Shown one piece after another: positions 11,781 to 22,528 of a stretch of 64,000 nt of DNA (its first letter is position 1; every line of letters begins with the position of its first letter). The stretch comes from Timema cristinae (Eukaryota; Arthropoda; Insecta; Phasmatodea; Timematidae): the NCBI GenBank assembly GCA_039000515.1, contig JBCFYV010002255.1:24921963-24985962 (forward strand). Direction: 5' to 3'. Below the pieces are notes generated by a model that searched no databases, had not been told where the DNA came from, and was given only the letters and a program-made list of their open reading frames with translations. The position numbers were made by a program, and so were the translations under genes.

Positions 11781-12515
11781 GTAATTCCAAAAGTGATAGC
11801 TGAAGAACAAATGACATAATGTATGAATACATGTAAGTGGTTTTAGTAAGTTTTCTAATTGTCAGATAAGGTTATTCCTACGAAATATGGGCTGTATAAT
11901 TATTTGATAGGATTACTAAGAATAACTTGCAATATATATAAATGTTTTTTACTATTTTGTGATATCCTACTTTGTCAGCGTAAACCCTCGAAACAGAGGA
12001 GGAACTAGCAGTAGATATAAAAAAAAAAAAGTGAAGATGACAAAGTGATTGTCTCAGTGTAAGAGAGGCGTCTAAGAATACTCGCCCTATTTCCTTTCTC
12101 CTTCCTAAGCACCCACACACCCACCCACCACGACAATGTCCGTCTGTCGATACTAATCTGAGCTCCAGACCACTCTTTGGTCGGAGACATGGGACCAGCT
12201 TACTGGTGGCTGAGAGGGAGCGGAGGGATATTTTGGAGAGAACACAAGAGGGAAATAATATTGCCCTCAAGGTCTCCTTATCCCCCAACAACCACCTTTT
12301 CTACCACTCAAGAGGGGACTGACTTCCTCAGGTTTTGAAATAGTTTGAAGTGAGATAAGAAATAAATGTAGCATTTGACTTATCGTAGTTTATTTTTCTG
12401 GTGTTTTTCTCTTAATAATTTTGAGAGTGATTGCCTAAGGATTATACAATTGGACAGTTTCCTAACTCCAAATGTATCAATTTATGACATAAAACAATTT
12501 TTAAAAAAAGAAACG
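11781..12515. other. No gene that can be supported
   Basis: A 137-codon minus-strand open frame (11878-12291) covers a GC-richer patch at 12000-12300. It lacks a recognisable domain, a convincing splice context or family resemblance. I treat it as chance. Confidence 0.3.
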
Positions 12516-12912
12516 TCTATACTAATATTATAAAGAGGAAAGATTTGTTTTTTTGTTTGTAATGGATACATTCAAAAACTACTGGACCGATTTTAAAAAT
12601 TCTTTCACCAATATAAAGTTTTCCTCATAAAAATGTCGATAGTATATTATATAGTCGTTGGGAAAAAAAAGTTGTGTAAGGGAAAGTGGGGTTGGTGAAG
12701 AGGTCGTGGGGTGTGGGGTAGGGGTGAGAAAAGAGGAATGAGATGAAAATAGGAGGGAGGATAAATAGAGGGAGGGGGCTATAAAGTGATGGTAGGACTG
12801 TATTTTAAAAAAAAAAGTAAAAAAGTTTTGTTTTTATATTGACATGATGGATGATTTGAAGCTTTATTTTACAGTATTCTTTACTATATTATTTTACGGG
12901 GAAGGGGGCTAG
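12516..12912 (+). mobile_element. Helitron-like non-autonomous element, copy 2
   Basis: It starts TCTATACTAATATTATAAAG and ends GGGGAAGGGGGCTAG followed by T. It aligns through most of its length with the reverse complement of 7492-7936, including the ACTACTGGACCGATTTT block. The element is shorter (397 bp) because of internal indels. It carries no coding capacity. The 5' flank is G rather than the expected A. Confidence 0.7.
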
Positions 12913-15001
12913 TTAGTTATAAATTAAAAAATGTAATAACTCACTACAGTATGAAAAAAAAAGTCTCTACGATTATTTCTTAGATTCTTCTTCTTAAGTC
13001 AACAACCATAATATTAGTTTGATGTGATTTCTATCCATCCATAGCGTGGCATTCACTCAACCCTTCAGCTGGCTAGTGCTGCATGCACCATCTGGTAGAA
13101 ATCCCATGTACCAGGGTAGTTTAGAAAGTGTGGTAGCTCCCCGTTGCCTTCAAACACTGATTTTCTATGATCGAGAGTGAACGGGTCTACTAGTTTTTGG
13201 AAGAAAGGTATTTCCACGCCAAATTAAAAGGACCAATCGCCTTAACTTTAAGTTATACAGGTTATGAGAATGGTTTGCACATGTTTTAGCTTTATACTGA
13301 AGAACTCTGGTTCTACTGAGATACTTATTAATCTATTGATTGTTGGACTTACTCCAGTATTATAAGTGAATTTAATCACGTCAATATTTAATCAAAAGCA
13401 ACAAATAGTTGTAAGAATAAATGTTAAGCAGCAGCCACATTATTTAAGTTAAATGTTTACAAATTGACATCATCCATCAAAAGTGACAAGCCTAAAACAC
13501 AATTTTAGTTATGAGAAAAAGCTCTTTTGTCATTAACATGTATATAATATTAGATTTTTTAGATTGAAAAGTCAAAGTTGATTCTGAAAAACTTGTTAAA
13601 TATGCAAAATAATAATTCAATACACAAAAGTAATTTATTTCGTATATAAAATCTAATATATGTTTATTTTTCTGGGATATTTGATTGGCTGAAATCAATT
13701 TTGCACGCCCTATTGGAAGGGTTTCTAGAACTTTTAGATTTAAAGTTGTTAGTTTTTTTAAATAACAAAATGGAAACTGGTAGGTAGAATGTAATTTACT
13801 AATATTAAACTAAACTTTTGAATACAAAGCTATTTGCAATCCTTTATGTATATCTTTTGTCAGCAGATATATTTTCCAAGCAATGTTTCCTTTCATAAAA
13901 TCACCTGTATAATTTAGAATCGTTTTGTCAACACGAGGTAAAAAATAAAATTTCTATACATGATTTATTCTCACAACAATACAAATTCAAACAGGACGAT
14001 AGAAAAGGAATAGATTTGTCTATAGGTTAGTGAAAATACGACAGCAAATGTGTGTGACATCTTTTGTAGATAAATAAAATACATTCAGCCTGACTTGATT
14101 ATAGCAATAAACTAGCTCACCATTGGCTTTAGGTTTTAGCAGTGCCTTCACAAATTAAAGGATCAAAGTTACGTTTATTTTTCCATGAAATTGATTAAAT
14201 AAATTATTTTATTAGCAAAAATAATTTCATTTACAAAAAACCTTATTCAAGGGTTGCGTGTATAGAGCTAAGTTATTTTCTAAAATAGTTAGTGTTTCAA
14301 CAAAAATAAAATAATAATATTAATAATTAACAAGGACTACAAATAAATATAATAATCCTATAGCCAAAGTTAGTTTTGGGGAGAATATTCAAAAAATTAT
14401 TAGTAGAGTAATTGTTTTAAAAATCAAGATTTTTGTGGGATTTCCCCACTAATACATGCCAGGAATGTTTTCATTTTAATTACTTTAACTGTATAAGGAT
14501 GAGTAGATTTGAGTTGATAGAAAATATACCGAGTATTTGTGTGAAGGAATATTGTGAAACCATTCAGGAAAACCACCCTAAGGACATCCACTTGGAAGTA
14601 AAACCCTAACTTCTAGGCGTTTAGTTCACCGAGTAAAATAATGTAGAAGTCATTAATAGGAGAAAAAAAATCTTGTTTGAAATTTACATTTTCCTAATTT
14701 TATCAAATAATTTTTGTGTGATAGGGAATAAAAAATTATGACCATAGATCGTTTGCTTTTTATTCGTTAGACGAGATATAACTATATTTATTGGAAAAAC
14801 AGAATCAATTTTTTGATAGACCTAAGAGGAACAAATTGATATTGGTGTAACGGTGAAATTAAATGGGAAGAGTTGCACATGTCTCATTTCAAGACATACT
14901 TTTCAAATTCCCCTCTTACGAGATTTCTTAAACACAACACCTACGCTAACATATCACTGTTTGACACTACAACGCATGACTCAAATAAATCTCAGATTAT
15001 A
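12913..15001. other. No gene recognised
   Basis: AT-rich sequence. The patch at 13030-13240 is less AT-biased, but I recognise neither an exon nor a repeat family in it. Bases 14995-15001 are the left target copy of the next SINE. Confidence 0.4.
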
Positions 15002-15255
15002 ATAATAATTAGCATCGCGTCTTACCACCCGTTCGGGTTATAAGCTTAAGTACTAATTAAGTTATTGGGTTAGGAATTGGTAGGGTTGAATATAGAGGAA
15101 GTTAATCCACATTTTCGTGGAGGGAGGGTGAAAACCATTTAAGAGAAACCACCCCCAGTTCACCCGAGAGAGATTTGAACCTCGATCTCCCAGTCCTAGA
15201 CAGTCTAGCTCAACATGAAACTAGCGCGTTAGCTAACTACGCCACCGAGGCGGAT
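15002..15255 (-). mobile_element. SINE-B with short target-site duplication
   Basis: On the minus strand: GCCTCGGTGGCGTAGTTAGC head, B-box GAGGTTCAAATCTC, body, and CCCGAACGGGTGGTAAGACG tail. GATTATA occurs at 14995-15001 and 15256-15262. The copy is well preserved and fairly young. Confidence 0.9.
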
Positions 15256-15262
15256 GATTATA

Positions 15263-15755
15263 TTTTGCTTTTGTTTTGTTTTATTTTACACCCACAGCGA
15301 TAGTCACGCGGTCTAAAGGATCAAACTTCAAATTGACATTATGTCCAATGTCATGTTGGTCAAGGCTTGGCTCTCAGCTGAGTACACTTAGTTGTCGTTT
15401 TTCCAATTGACTTTTCTTGTTTTTCCCATCTGCTTTTTCACATTATGGTGCGTGACTTTCCTCCCAATTACTTTTCTTTTTTTCTTTCTCTTGGATTAAA
15501 ATCGTAAAAAACCCACAATGCTATAGAAGTACTTATGACTAAATGATTGTTTAATTTTTTAACTATCTAGCTTTAAATAATATTTGCCTAGTCTCACCTA
15601 ACATAGGTTTAATATAAAGTAGATAATAAAGTATATTAATTATGTATAAGTTAAGACAAATATTGTTATCTAAAGAATTCAGAAGATATGATATTTTTAA
15701 ATTAAGAGTTAATAAATGTGATTACTAATGAAAAATTCATATACAACTGAAATAC
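15263..15755. other. No gene recognised
   Basis: AT-rich sequence without recognisable exon or repeat. It ends in the left target copy of the following SINE-A. Confidence 0.4.
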
Positions 15756-15770
15756 CCTAGACAAGTTATT

Positions 15771-16026
15771 ATTATTAGCACCGCGTCTTACTACCCGTTC
15801 GGGTTAATCTGTATTAGTAGGGTGATTGAGAGATTAAATGGAGGACCTGCAGTTTAACGTGGAATCCGAACCACAGTGGAGGCCTGGCATTCCTCACATT
15901 CACAAGTCTTGTCAGAGGTGAAGGAAGGGTTTGGTGATTAGATAAATCTGTGCCGGGACCAAGGATTGAAACCCAGGCCCCCAACACACAAGTCCAACAC
16001 CTTACCTCTAGACCACCAGGTCAGCT
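15771..16026 (-). mobile_element. SINE-A with 15-bp target-site duplication
   Basis: A head with CTGGTGGTCTAGAGGTAAGG, B-box-like GGTTTCAATCC, family body and CCCGAACGGGTAGTAAGACG tail. It is flanked by CCTAGACAAGTTATT at 15756-15770 and 16027-16041, a perfect duplication. Confidence 0.93.
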
Positions 16027-16041
16027 CCTAGACAAGTTATT

Positions 16042-17034
16042 TGTAATCTTGGAATATCAATTAACTTATAAACAAAATTTCATAATATATAAAATATTTC
16101 ATTGACTCAATAATTAGTGCATTTAAAAGAGTCATATGGTCAAACTATCATTAATAACATATTAAAAATTACAGTACAAGCGTAGTTAGAGACAAGGATG
16201 AAAAATATGTAACTTATTTAAAACAACAAATTAAAATAAGGTTAATATCCATTTAAAATTTTTGATCACAATATATATATATAAATTGAAAGTTAATTTA
16301 ATATAATTAAAAAGTTAAGTTATGTCTAAATCTAAGCTGAAATCAACATCCCATTACTCGTTTTTGGTAGTCCAGATCAGATGGAGAATTCTGGAAGATT
16401 ATTATTCAACGTGTGTCGGTACTTCAATATCGTACCATATTCAATGTAAACTGTAAAACCGAAATTAAAGAATCTAGTAAGAAATGTTAAAGAATAATAA
16501 GGTTAAATTGAGAAAATATAAAATGGAAAAGATTATATGGGAAATTATTTAAACAAAAAAACTTACGTCGTCGTTGGTTACATCGTGTTTCAACCAACGA
16601 AAACGTGATTATGGTGATCGTTAAGATAGGTTGTATGTGTTCAGTCACCATGAGATATTCAAACAGCAGCCTTCCTAAACAGGAGATTACAATCTGTACC
16701 ACCTAGAACACTATTACTTACCTCTTTGCTTTCAACTCGACTCCAATTATGACGATGAATTTTTATTTAAACAGGCAGTCTTTTGTGTATGGCAAAGATC
16801 ATGTAAATAAACAACTCGATAACTCAAGTTCTAGCGTAGGGCCACTTGCTCAAATTAATTGGGAACCATGCCTAGAGAGGGAAAGTAAGAAATGCATCTT
16901 CAAAGATTAACCGACTGATAAAGAAAGCAGTAACCTAAATGGGTTATGATCACACGCGTGATCTAGTTAAACCCTTCAACTACTTTTTTACTAATATTAG
17001 TTACATTCATAGTGATTTAGTAAGGAGAATTATA
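16042..17034. other. No gene recognised
   Basis: AT-rich sequence. The short minus-strand frame at 16487-16702 has no known domain. Confidence 0.4.
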
Positions 17035-17317
17035 AATACTAATTAATTATTCAACGAACACCCAATAAACAATAACAAAAGGATCTAATTCTAAATGAAA
17101 AGATATAATTGATATGAAATATAAGGAAAAATTAAAGATAGAAAAAAATGTAATTAGCAAAAAACATACTAATTATAATTTCATTATGTTTTTTGCTAAT
17201 TAAATTTTTTCTATCTTTAATGTTTCCTTATATTTCATATCAATTATATCTTTTCATTTAGAATTAGATCCTTTTGTTATTGTTTATTGGGTGTTCCTTG
17301 AATAATTAATTAGTATT
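17035..17317. repeat. Long near-perfect palindrome, 283 bp
   Basis: The left arm begins AATACTAATTAATTATTCAA and the right arm ends with its reverse complement, with only a few mismatches over about 130 bp per arm. The central loop is roughly 16 nt (about 17169-17184). It contains no coding sequence. It may be a foldback or MITE-like element or a product of palindromic duplication; a family was not recognised. Confidence 0.93.
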
Positions 17318-17324
17318 ACATTTT

Positions 17325-17571
17325 TACTACCGCGTCTCATTAACTGTTCAGGTTATGAGCTAATTAATAATTATACTAATGTGGTATGGGCGATTTAGGA
17401 AGCAATTCATAGGTAATCCACCCACATTTACGTAGGAGAGTGGGAAACACTTTAGGAAAAAAAATCCCCGAGTATTTCCAACCGGGATTCGAAACCCAAC
17501 CATCCCTGTTGTCAGAAAGCCAGTCTTTCATGAGAATGATACCTCAGATTGTTTGGCCACTGAAGTGAGTT
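17325..17571 (-). mobile_element. SINE-B, moderately degraded
   Basis: On the minus strand: CACTTCAGTGGCC head, B-box GGGTTTCGAATCCC, body with CCTACGTAAATGTGGGTGG, and tail ending near 17327 (ACCGCGTCTCATTAACTG complement). It lies between two palindromes. Confidence 0.82.
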
Positions 17572-17599
17572 CCAACTTAAAAAAGACACAACACACAAA

Positions 17600-17729
17600 T
17601 TATATATATATATATATATAATAGAATGATTTCTATTTAAAGGAAAGCTTATACAGTTTTCACATATATAATATATAATATATTATATATGTGAAAACTG
17701 TATAAGCTTTCCTTTAAAGAGAAATCATT
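17600..17729. repeat. (TA)n plus second palindrome (17625-17729)
   Basis: A (TA)n run at 17600-17620 is followed by a 105-bp inverted repeat. AATGATTTCT at 17625 pairs with AGAAATCATT at 17720-17729, and TTTAAAGGAAAGCTTATACA pairs with its complement around a TA-rich centre near 17671-17690. The arms are nearly perfect. Confidence 0.9.
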
Positions 17730-17875
17730 ACTATTTAAACTTATCTTTGTTTTGTTTTAAATATTACCACCCGTGAGGGAATAGCTCTTAAGACCCATAT
17801 ATGCTGTAGAAAAAATAGGTTTGTTATCTCATAAATATCCAAAACAAATAAACCGTGGCTTTGTTGAGCTAGGGC

Positions 17876-18105
17876 CTGTTTCGGTGTTCGAATGGTACAA
17901 TGCGTCACTTTCCCAATAGATTGGACTTACGATGATGGTTATATCAGCGTTCGAATACCTGTCGGGTTTACTGAAGTTGGCTTTTATTAGATTATATTTC
18001 ACTCTTCCACCACGAAAATTTAGGTACACTTCGTCTAAATTCAACTTTCCGCATCCTTAACAATTTAGCGTAATTAGAACTTATGCGCTATGAGGTAATA
18101 AATAT
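17876..18105 (+). mobile_element. SINE-B, degraded copy
   Basis: The head region (TTTCGGTGTTCGAATGG), B-box area GCGTTCGAATAC near 17948, and the body TTCACTCTTCCACCACGAAAA then ACTTCGTCTAAATTCAAC match SINE-B order. The tail is decayed (TTATGCGCTATGAGGTAATA). No clear duplication was found. Confidence 0.7.
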
Positions 18106-18143
18106 AATAACAAACGATTCTAATATTATATAAGACTTAAAGC

Positions 18144-18200
18144 AGAGGTTCCCAAAATTTCTCGATTAAAAATAAAAATTTAACAGCTCCCTTTATCTTG
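18144..18200 (+). mobile_element. Possible hAT terminal fragment
   Basis: CAGAGGTTCCCAAA at 18144 resembles the terminal inverted repeat start of Charlie/hAT-type elements in many animals. No matching opposite end was found downstream, so if genuine it is a one-ended fragment. Confidence 0.3.
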
Positions 18201-18520
18201 AATACATGTCACGCCCAGTGCCGGTGATGCTGAAAATTTTGAGGCTCATAATTTATAATAACATTTACTTGAAAAAGCATGACACCACCATTTTGAAAAA
18301 ATACACGACGTGAGCTACAGGAATAAGCAGTAAAAATTGTAGGGTTCACATAAAAAAAAATTAAAGCTACCTTAACGTGACCTTAGTGACACCACCCAAG
18401 GTCATACCTTCCTCACCACCTTACTTTCCTCCTCAAACCAAACCACTTTTGTTTTAAACTTTTTTAACCTTGCTATGTTTTCGAAATATTTCAGTGGAAA
18501 GTTTTCAAATGAACACACGG

Positions 18521-18735
18521 TGCATACATACATACATACATACATACATACATACATACATACATACATACATACATACATACATACATACAAATATACA
18601 TACAAATATACATAAATATATACATACATATATACATACATTATATACACAAATAGATACACACATACATTATATACATACATACCTACATATACACAAA
18701 TACACACTTTCACAATCATACATACATAAATATGC
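18521..18735 (+). repeat. (ACAT)n microsatellite, perfect core then degenerate
   Basis: A tetranucleotide run of about 18 copies (to about 18590) grades into interrupted TACA/TATACA repeats until about 18735. Open frames of 99 and 114 codons on the two strands are low-complexity translations of it (IHTY and YVCM runs). Confidence 0.95.
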
Positions 18736-19925
18736 AGAAAATGCATATATTCATAAAAATAAATATTAATTTAAGTAACCACATACACATCTAATGCATA
18801 CAGATATGTTATACTTACATACATATTTGTATACATATGTGAAGGCAGACATACATTTAGTTAAACATTCTTACATTACTTCTTAGCATACTAACATTAT
18901 TTATGAACCAAAATAGAGGTTCAAAGAATAACCTTTTTACTCCACAGAAAATTATAGTAAAGTAGAACCCTCCCAAGCCGGTGAGGATTATTTCATTTTT
19001 ACTTTATACTGTGGATGTAAACCCATTACTTCCCAAAAAATTATCTTTACGCGGCGATGCTAGAGCTGGGGCATCCTAGAGGATTTATAAGGATTAGGCC
19101 TCATCGCTCCAGATGGAGAAGGAAGAAAAAAGTAGATCTCATTAGAACCACGCAGGCGCTTCCACCCCACCCACCCCCCTTCATCACCACTCACCCAACT
19201 CCCTTTCCTTTCTCCGAACCTGGTTCTTTCCCTTTGACACTATCCCTGGAGACTTACACACAGAGGTGAGTTGAGATACCAGACTGCAAGGTGGATCTTC
19301 AGGGAGGGTTTCCCATCCTTGTTTATCTCAAGCGCTATCAACAATCACACGCCCTGAAACTTCAACAGTGGACAAACGGCCTGAAATTGGTTGCATACCG
19401 TCCGTAGCACATAGAATAGGCTCTCTTCTCAATTAGTGTGTAGGCCTACTAGTAATTCTAGGAACATAAAAACTCCCTCCCTCCATGTTCTCATCGTTAT
19501 TACACTCTTACTAGTAGTTATATGACCAAAAGACCTCCACCCCTCCATGTTATTATCGTCACTATAATCTTACTAGTAGTTCTGTGAACAGTAGACCTCA
19601 CTTTAATCTAACTTAACAAGTTTAGTCAAAACATTTTTTTAAACATTTAAATTAATGTAAATTAATTCAATAGAATTCAAATACTCTTTTAGAACTACAT
19701 CAGAACACATTAATTGAGCCCAGGATTTTTGACCTAACGCACAAGTTTCATAACCCTAAGCTAACATATATTTGTATTATGTTTGTAAACTGTACTGATT
19801 TTGAAATAAGTATTGTTTGTAATATTGCCTAACCCAACTAAATTACTTTATTCTAAGACAGGTTAGTTCTATCTCAATTCATTATATTATGCTTACTTAT
19901 CTTTAATTTAATTAACCTAAAACCC
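18736..19925. other. No confirmed gene; possible exon-like patch 19057-19265
   Basis: A GC-richer patch at 19057-19265 (+) is open for 70 codons and ends at a strong donor-like CAGAG|GTGAGT. The predicted peptide is basic then Pro-rich and matches no family I know. A tandem duplication lies at about 19445-19600. The remainder is AT-rich and unannotated. Confidence 0.25.
19445..19600. repeat. Imperfect tandem duplication, ~65-bp unit
   Basis: The segment with CTCCATGTT, TCATCGTTATTACACTCTTA and CTAGTAGTT occurs twice with a partial extra copy. Confidence 0.7.
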
Positions 19926-20168
19926 TCTTCGATGGCCATGCGGTCTAACGTGTTACTATATTAGTAAACTAGACTGATGATGAAGGGGAGATCAGGGTTT
20001 GAATCTTGATCGGTGTACTGAGAGTGGTTTTGCACAATTGGTTTTCCACTCTACCTTCATGCAAATGAGGTGAACTTATATAAATATGGCTTCTCTAATC
20101 CCTATAACCATTACTTAATTAGTATATAGGCGTATAGCCGAACGGGTAATAAAGACGCTCTGCTATAA
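19926..20168 (+). mobile_element. SINE-B, moderately degraded
   Basis: Head CTTCGATGGCCATGCGGTC, B-box GGGTTTGAATCTTGATCGG, body GAGAGTGGTTTTGCAC and tail CCGAACGGGTAATAAAGACG are in the expected order. Confidence 0.85.
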
Positions 20169-20249
20169 CCAAATATCTTGGATTTTAGTCTTAACCTTTT
20201 AAACCATCAAGCTCTTACGCTCTACTCCCTTACGTTCTACGCTTTAAGC

Positions 20250-20460
20250 TCTATATCTCAAGCCTTACACCCTCAATCCTATACCCTCAATCCCTACACT
20301 CTCAAGCCCTACACCTCAAGCCCTACACCCTCAACCCCTAAACCCTCAACCCCTACACCTCAACCCTACACCTCAACCCCTACACCCTCAACCCCTACAC
20401 CCTCAACCCTACACCTCAACCCTTACACCCTCAAGCCCTACACCCCTAGCCTTAAACCTA
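20250..20460 (+). repeat. Minisatellite, CCCTACACCTCAA-type unit (12-15 bp)
   Basis: About 14-16 variable copies of a C/A-rich unit (CCCTACACCCTCAA and shorter forms). The 117-codon open frame over it (20178-20531) is a low-complexity P/T/S/Y translation and not a gene. The unit is not the TTAGG or TTAGGG telomere repeat. Confidence 0.9.
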
Positions 20461-21301
20461 GCCTTATCCTTATATTATTACTTATTAATTACTTAATATA
20501 TGTTATTAGGAACTCAAAGGTTAACAAATAAATTTTGTTATATATGCACAGCAGAAAATTTTAAGATATTTGGAAACCAGCAGCGAGATTTTCTTCTTAC
20601 TTTGAGAAAAGTAGTACCATAATTTTCTTTCCCTTCTTTCTTTTTGACATAGCAAAGAGTGAATGTAAGTGGAGGGCAAAAGTGAGTACAAGCTTGGACA
20701 GAATATATAAGTAGTTCTAGAAAACGACACAGACAATTTTATTTTAAGCTGTTTGATAGCAATATAATATGTTCTTGCTGACCGAGGTGACCGCCTTAAG
20801 CTGCCATCAATAGGGTGGTGGCATCTCGAGTTTCTGAAGCCAAAGACGTCATAAAAAAAGCATGTGGTGAAATAAATATGGATCCTATCTTTTAGGAGAT
20901 GAAATATGTATGTCTGTCCTAGCTCATGTCACTGGTGCTACGATTAATTTATATTTATACTGTAAAACTCTCGAAGATTTATGACGTGCGATTTTTAACT
21001 ATATTTACTCAGCTATTGAATTTTTTAATTTCACAACAACGCTTGACCATGCATAATAATTTGTACTCGGGCATTGCTCGACCAATTTCAGTGAGTAATT
21101 TTTTAACGTCCACCTTTAAGCCCCAAACTTGTTGCTAGCGATTACTACCTATTTACTAATATATTTTCAGATGATCTGGGTGTGGGCAGCAATAAAAAGG
21201 TGAAACAAAATTGAGTAAAGTGAACGTAAAGTTCGCCCACACATTTCTTCAATGAATGTATCCAAAAACTCGTCTATCGATAAGATGTATATTTGAATTT
21301 A
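20461..21301. other. No gene recognised
   Basis: AT-rich sequence with short open frames and no known domain. Confidence 0.4.
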
Positions 21302-21538
21302 TTAACCCTAGAAGTACACCTTGGGGTCTCCGGCAGCCCGGCTCACTATACTTACCAGGTTTGCGCATTTGTTAAACAAGCTAAAGCGTTTCTGCCTTGT
21401 ATAATTTCATTGCTCTCGTATAGGTTGAAGTAGAAGAGATTTTTTGTATTTTTAAGCCTATTTTGAGAAATTCGGTCGTATACAACACCACGGTTTGCTT
21501 CATGCTACGATAATGACATGGTGTGCTTTTAGGGTTAA
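21302..21538. mobile_element. piggyBac-type MITE with TTAA target duplication
   Basis: The element body is 21306-21534 (229 bp). Ends are CCCTAGAAGTACACC and GGTGTGCTTTTAGGG, imperfect terminal inverted repeats beginning CCCTA, each abutting TTAA (21302-21305 and 21535-21538). TTAA duplication with CCCT-like termini is the piggyBac signature. There is no transposase, so it is non-autonomous. Confidence 0.85.
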
Positions 21539-22172
21539 AGGATCAGTTATTTCCCATTTTATTTCTTGTTTATTATAATATGTTAATGTTTGTATTTATG
21601 ATTATCTTAGAAAATAGAGTTGCACCTTTCCCAAGCCTTTCTCAAGAGTTCACATAGAATAAAACTTAGGTTGAGGGAAAAGCGGTAATGATCGCTTTTC
21701 TTTAAAAGGGCGACATTATTTTTACTTTTTGTCTATTGGTAGAAGTGTGTGTGTTATATATATATGGGTGTTCCTTTTTTCGTTGGTAAAGTCATTATTG
21801 TGTGTCTCTTTGTATTTTTTTCCTGCCGACCCAAATCTTTCCTGTACCTTCTTCTAAAAATAATATTATTAAACTGTAGGCACAAGAAGAGTATATTTAT
21901 TATTCAGTTTCTGTTTTATCAATTTCCAGATAAAGCTTATTAACGACTTAATATAACTAATAAGAAAGTTAACTTGGAGGTGATATATCGTTATTAATTG
22001 AGAGAGAATGAGAAAATTAATATCAAAATTAATCTCAGTTCTCAATATATGATTCAAACCCAGCAAAGCCCTACGTACAAAGACGACTAAGTTCAATGTA
22101 GTCGTGTAACTTTAACCCCTTGGTCTCCTTTGAAGATCAAAGTTACAGTATAGATGTTGTAATTATTTATCT
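21539..22172. other. No gene recognised
   Basis: AT-rich. Short open frames at 21749-21943 (+) and 21869-22096 (-) are hydrophobic AT-driven translations. Confidence 0.4.
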
Positions 22173-22348
22173 TCATCTCTCAGGTTTGCTTGCACCTGTC
22201 AACAGAACCAGCATCGTCCTCCAGTTAAGTCTGTCAGTCATTGATGCCGCCTCTCTCTCTCTCTCTCTCGACTGTCGAATGTTTGTCACCACTTCCCCCT
22301 TGAGGACTTCCACGTCTTTTCTCCATCTCTTCCTCGGTCTCTCTCTTT
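22173..22348 (-). pseudogene. LINE tail remnant, downstream part (left of nested hAT)
   Basis: Minus-strand translation gives KRERPRKRWRKDVEVLKGEV, then ASMTDRLNWRTMLV, matching the RxRPRxRWxxD ... AxDRxxWR C-terminal motif of LINE ORF2-type proteins. It is interrupted at 22349 by a hAT element and resumes (upstream in the LINE) at 24285. A (TC)n run lies at 22249-22270. Confidence 0.75.
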
Positions 22349-22528
22349 TAGTGATGGGTCGAACCAGCTTGTTGACGCGAGCTAGCTCACATAAAGCGTC
22401 TTCATATGAGTCATATCGTTCACCGGATGGCTGGGTCGCTCTCACTCTCTTAACCCCTTCCCCTCCCTAATTTGACGAGCGAGCGCTAGATAGTTCTCAC
22501 AATTCCCGGTCCGAGCTTGTAAATCTGT

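Noticed and set aside
11878..12291. 137-codon minus ORF as a gene
   Set aside because: No domain, no splice context; the N-terminal half covers a GC-richer patch and the C-terminal half is AT-rich noise.
18402..18769. 99- and 114-codon ORFs
   Set aside because: Low-complexity translations of the (ACAT)n microsatellite on both strands.
20178..20531. 117-codon Pro/Thr/Ser-rich ORF
   Set aside because: Translation of the CCCTACACCTCAA minisatellite.
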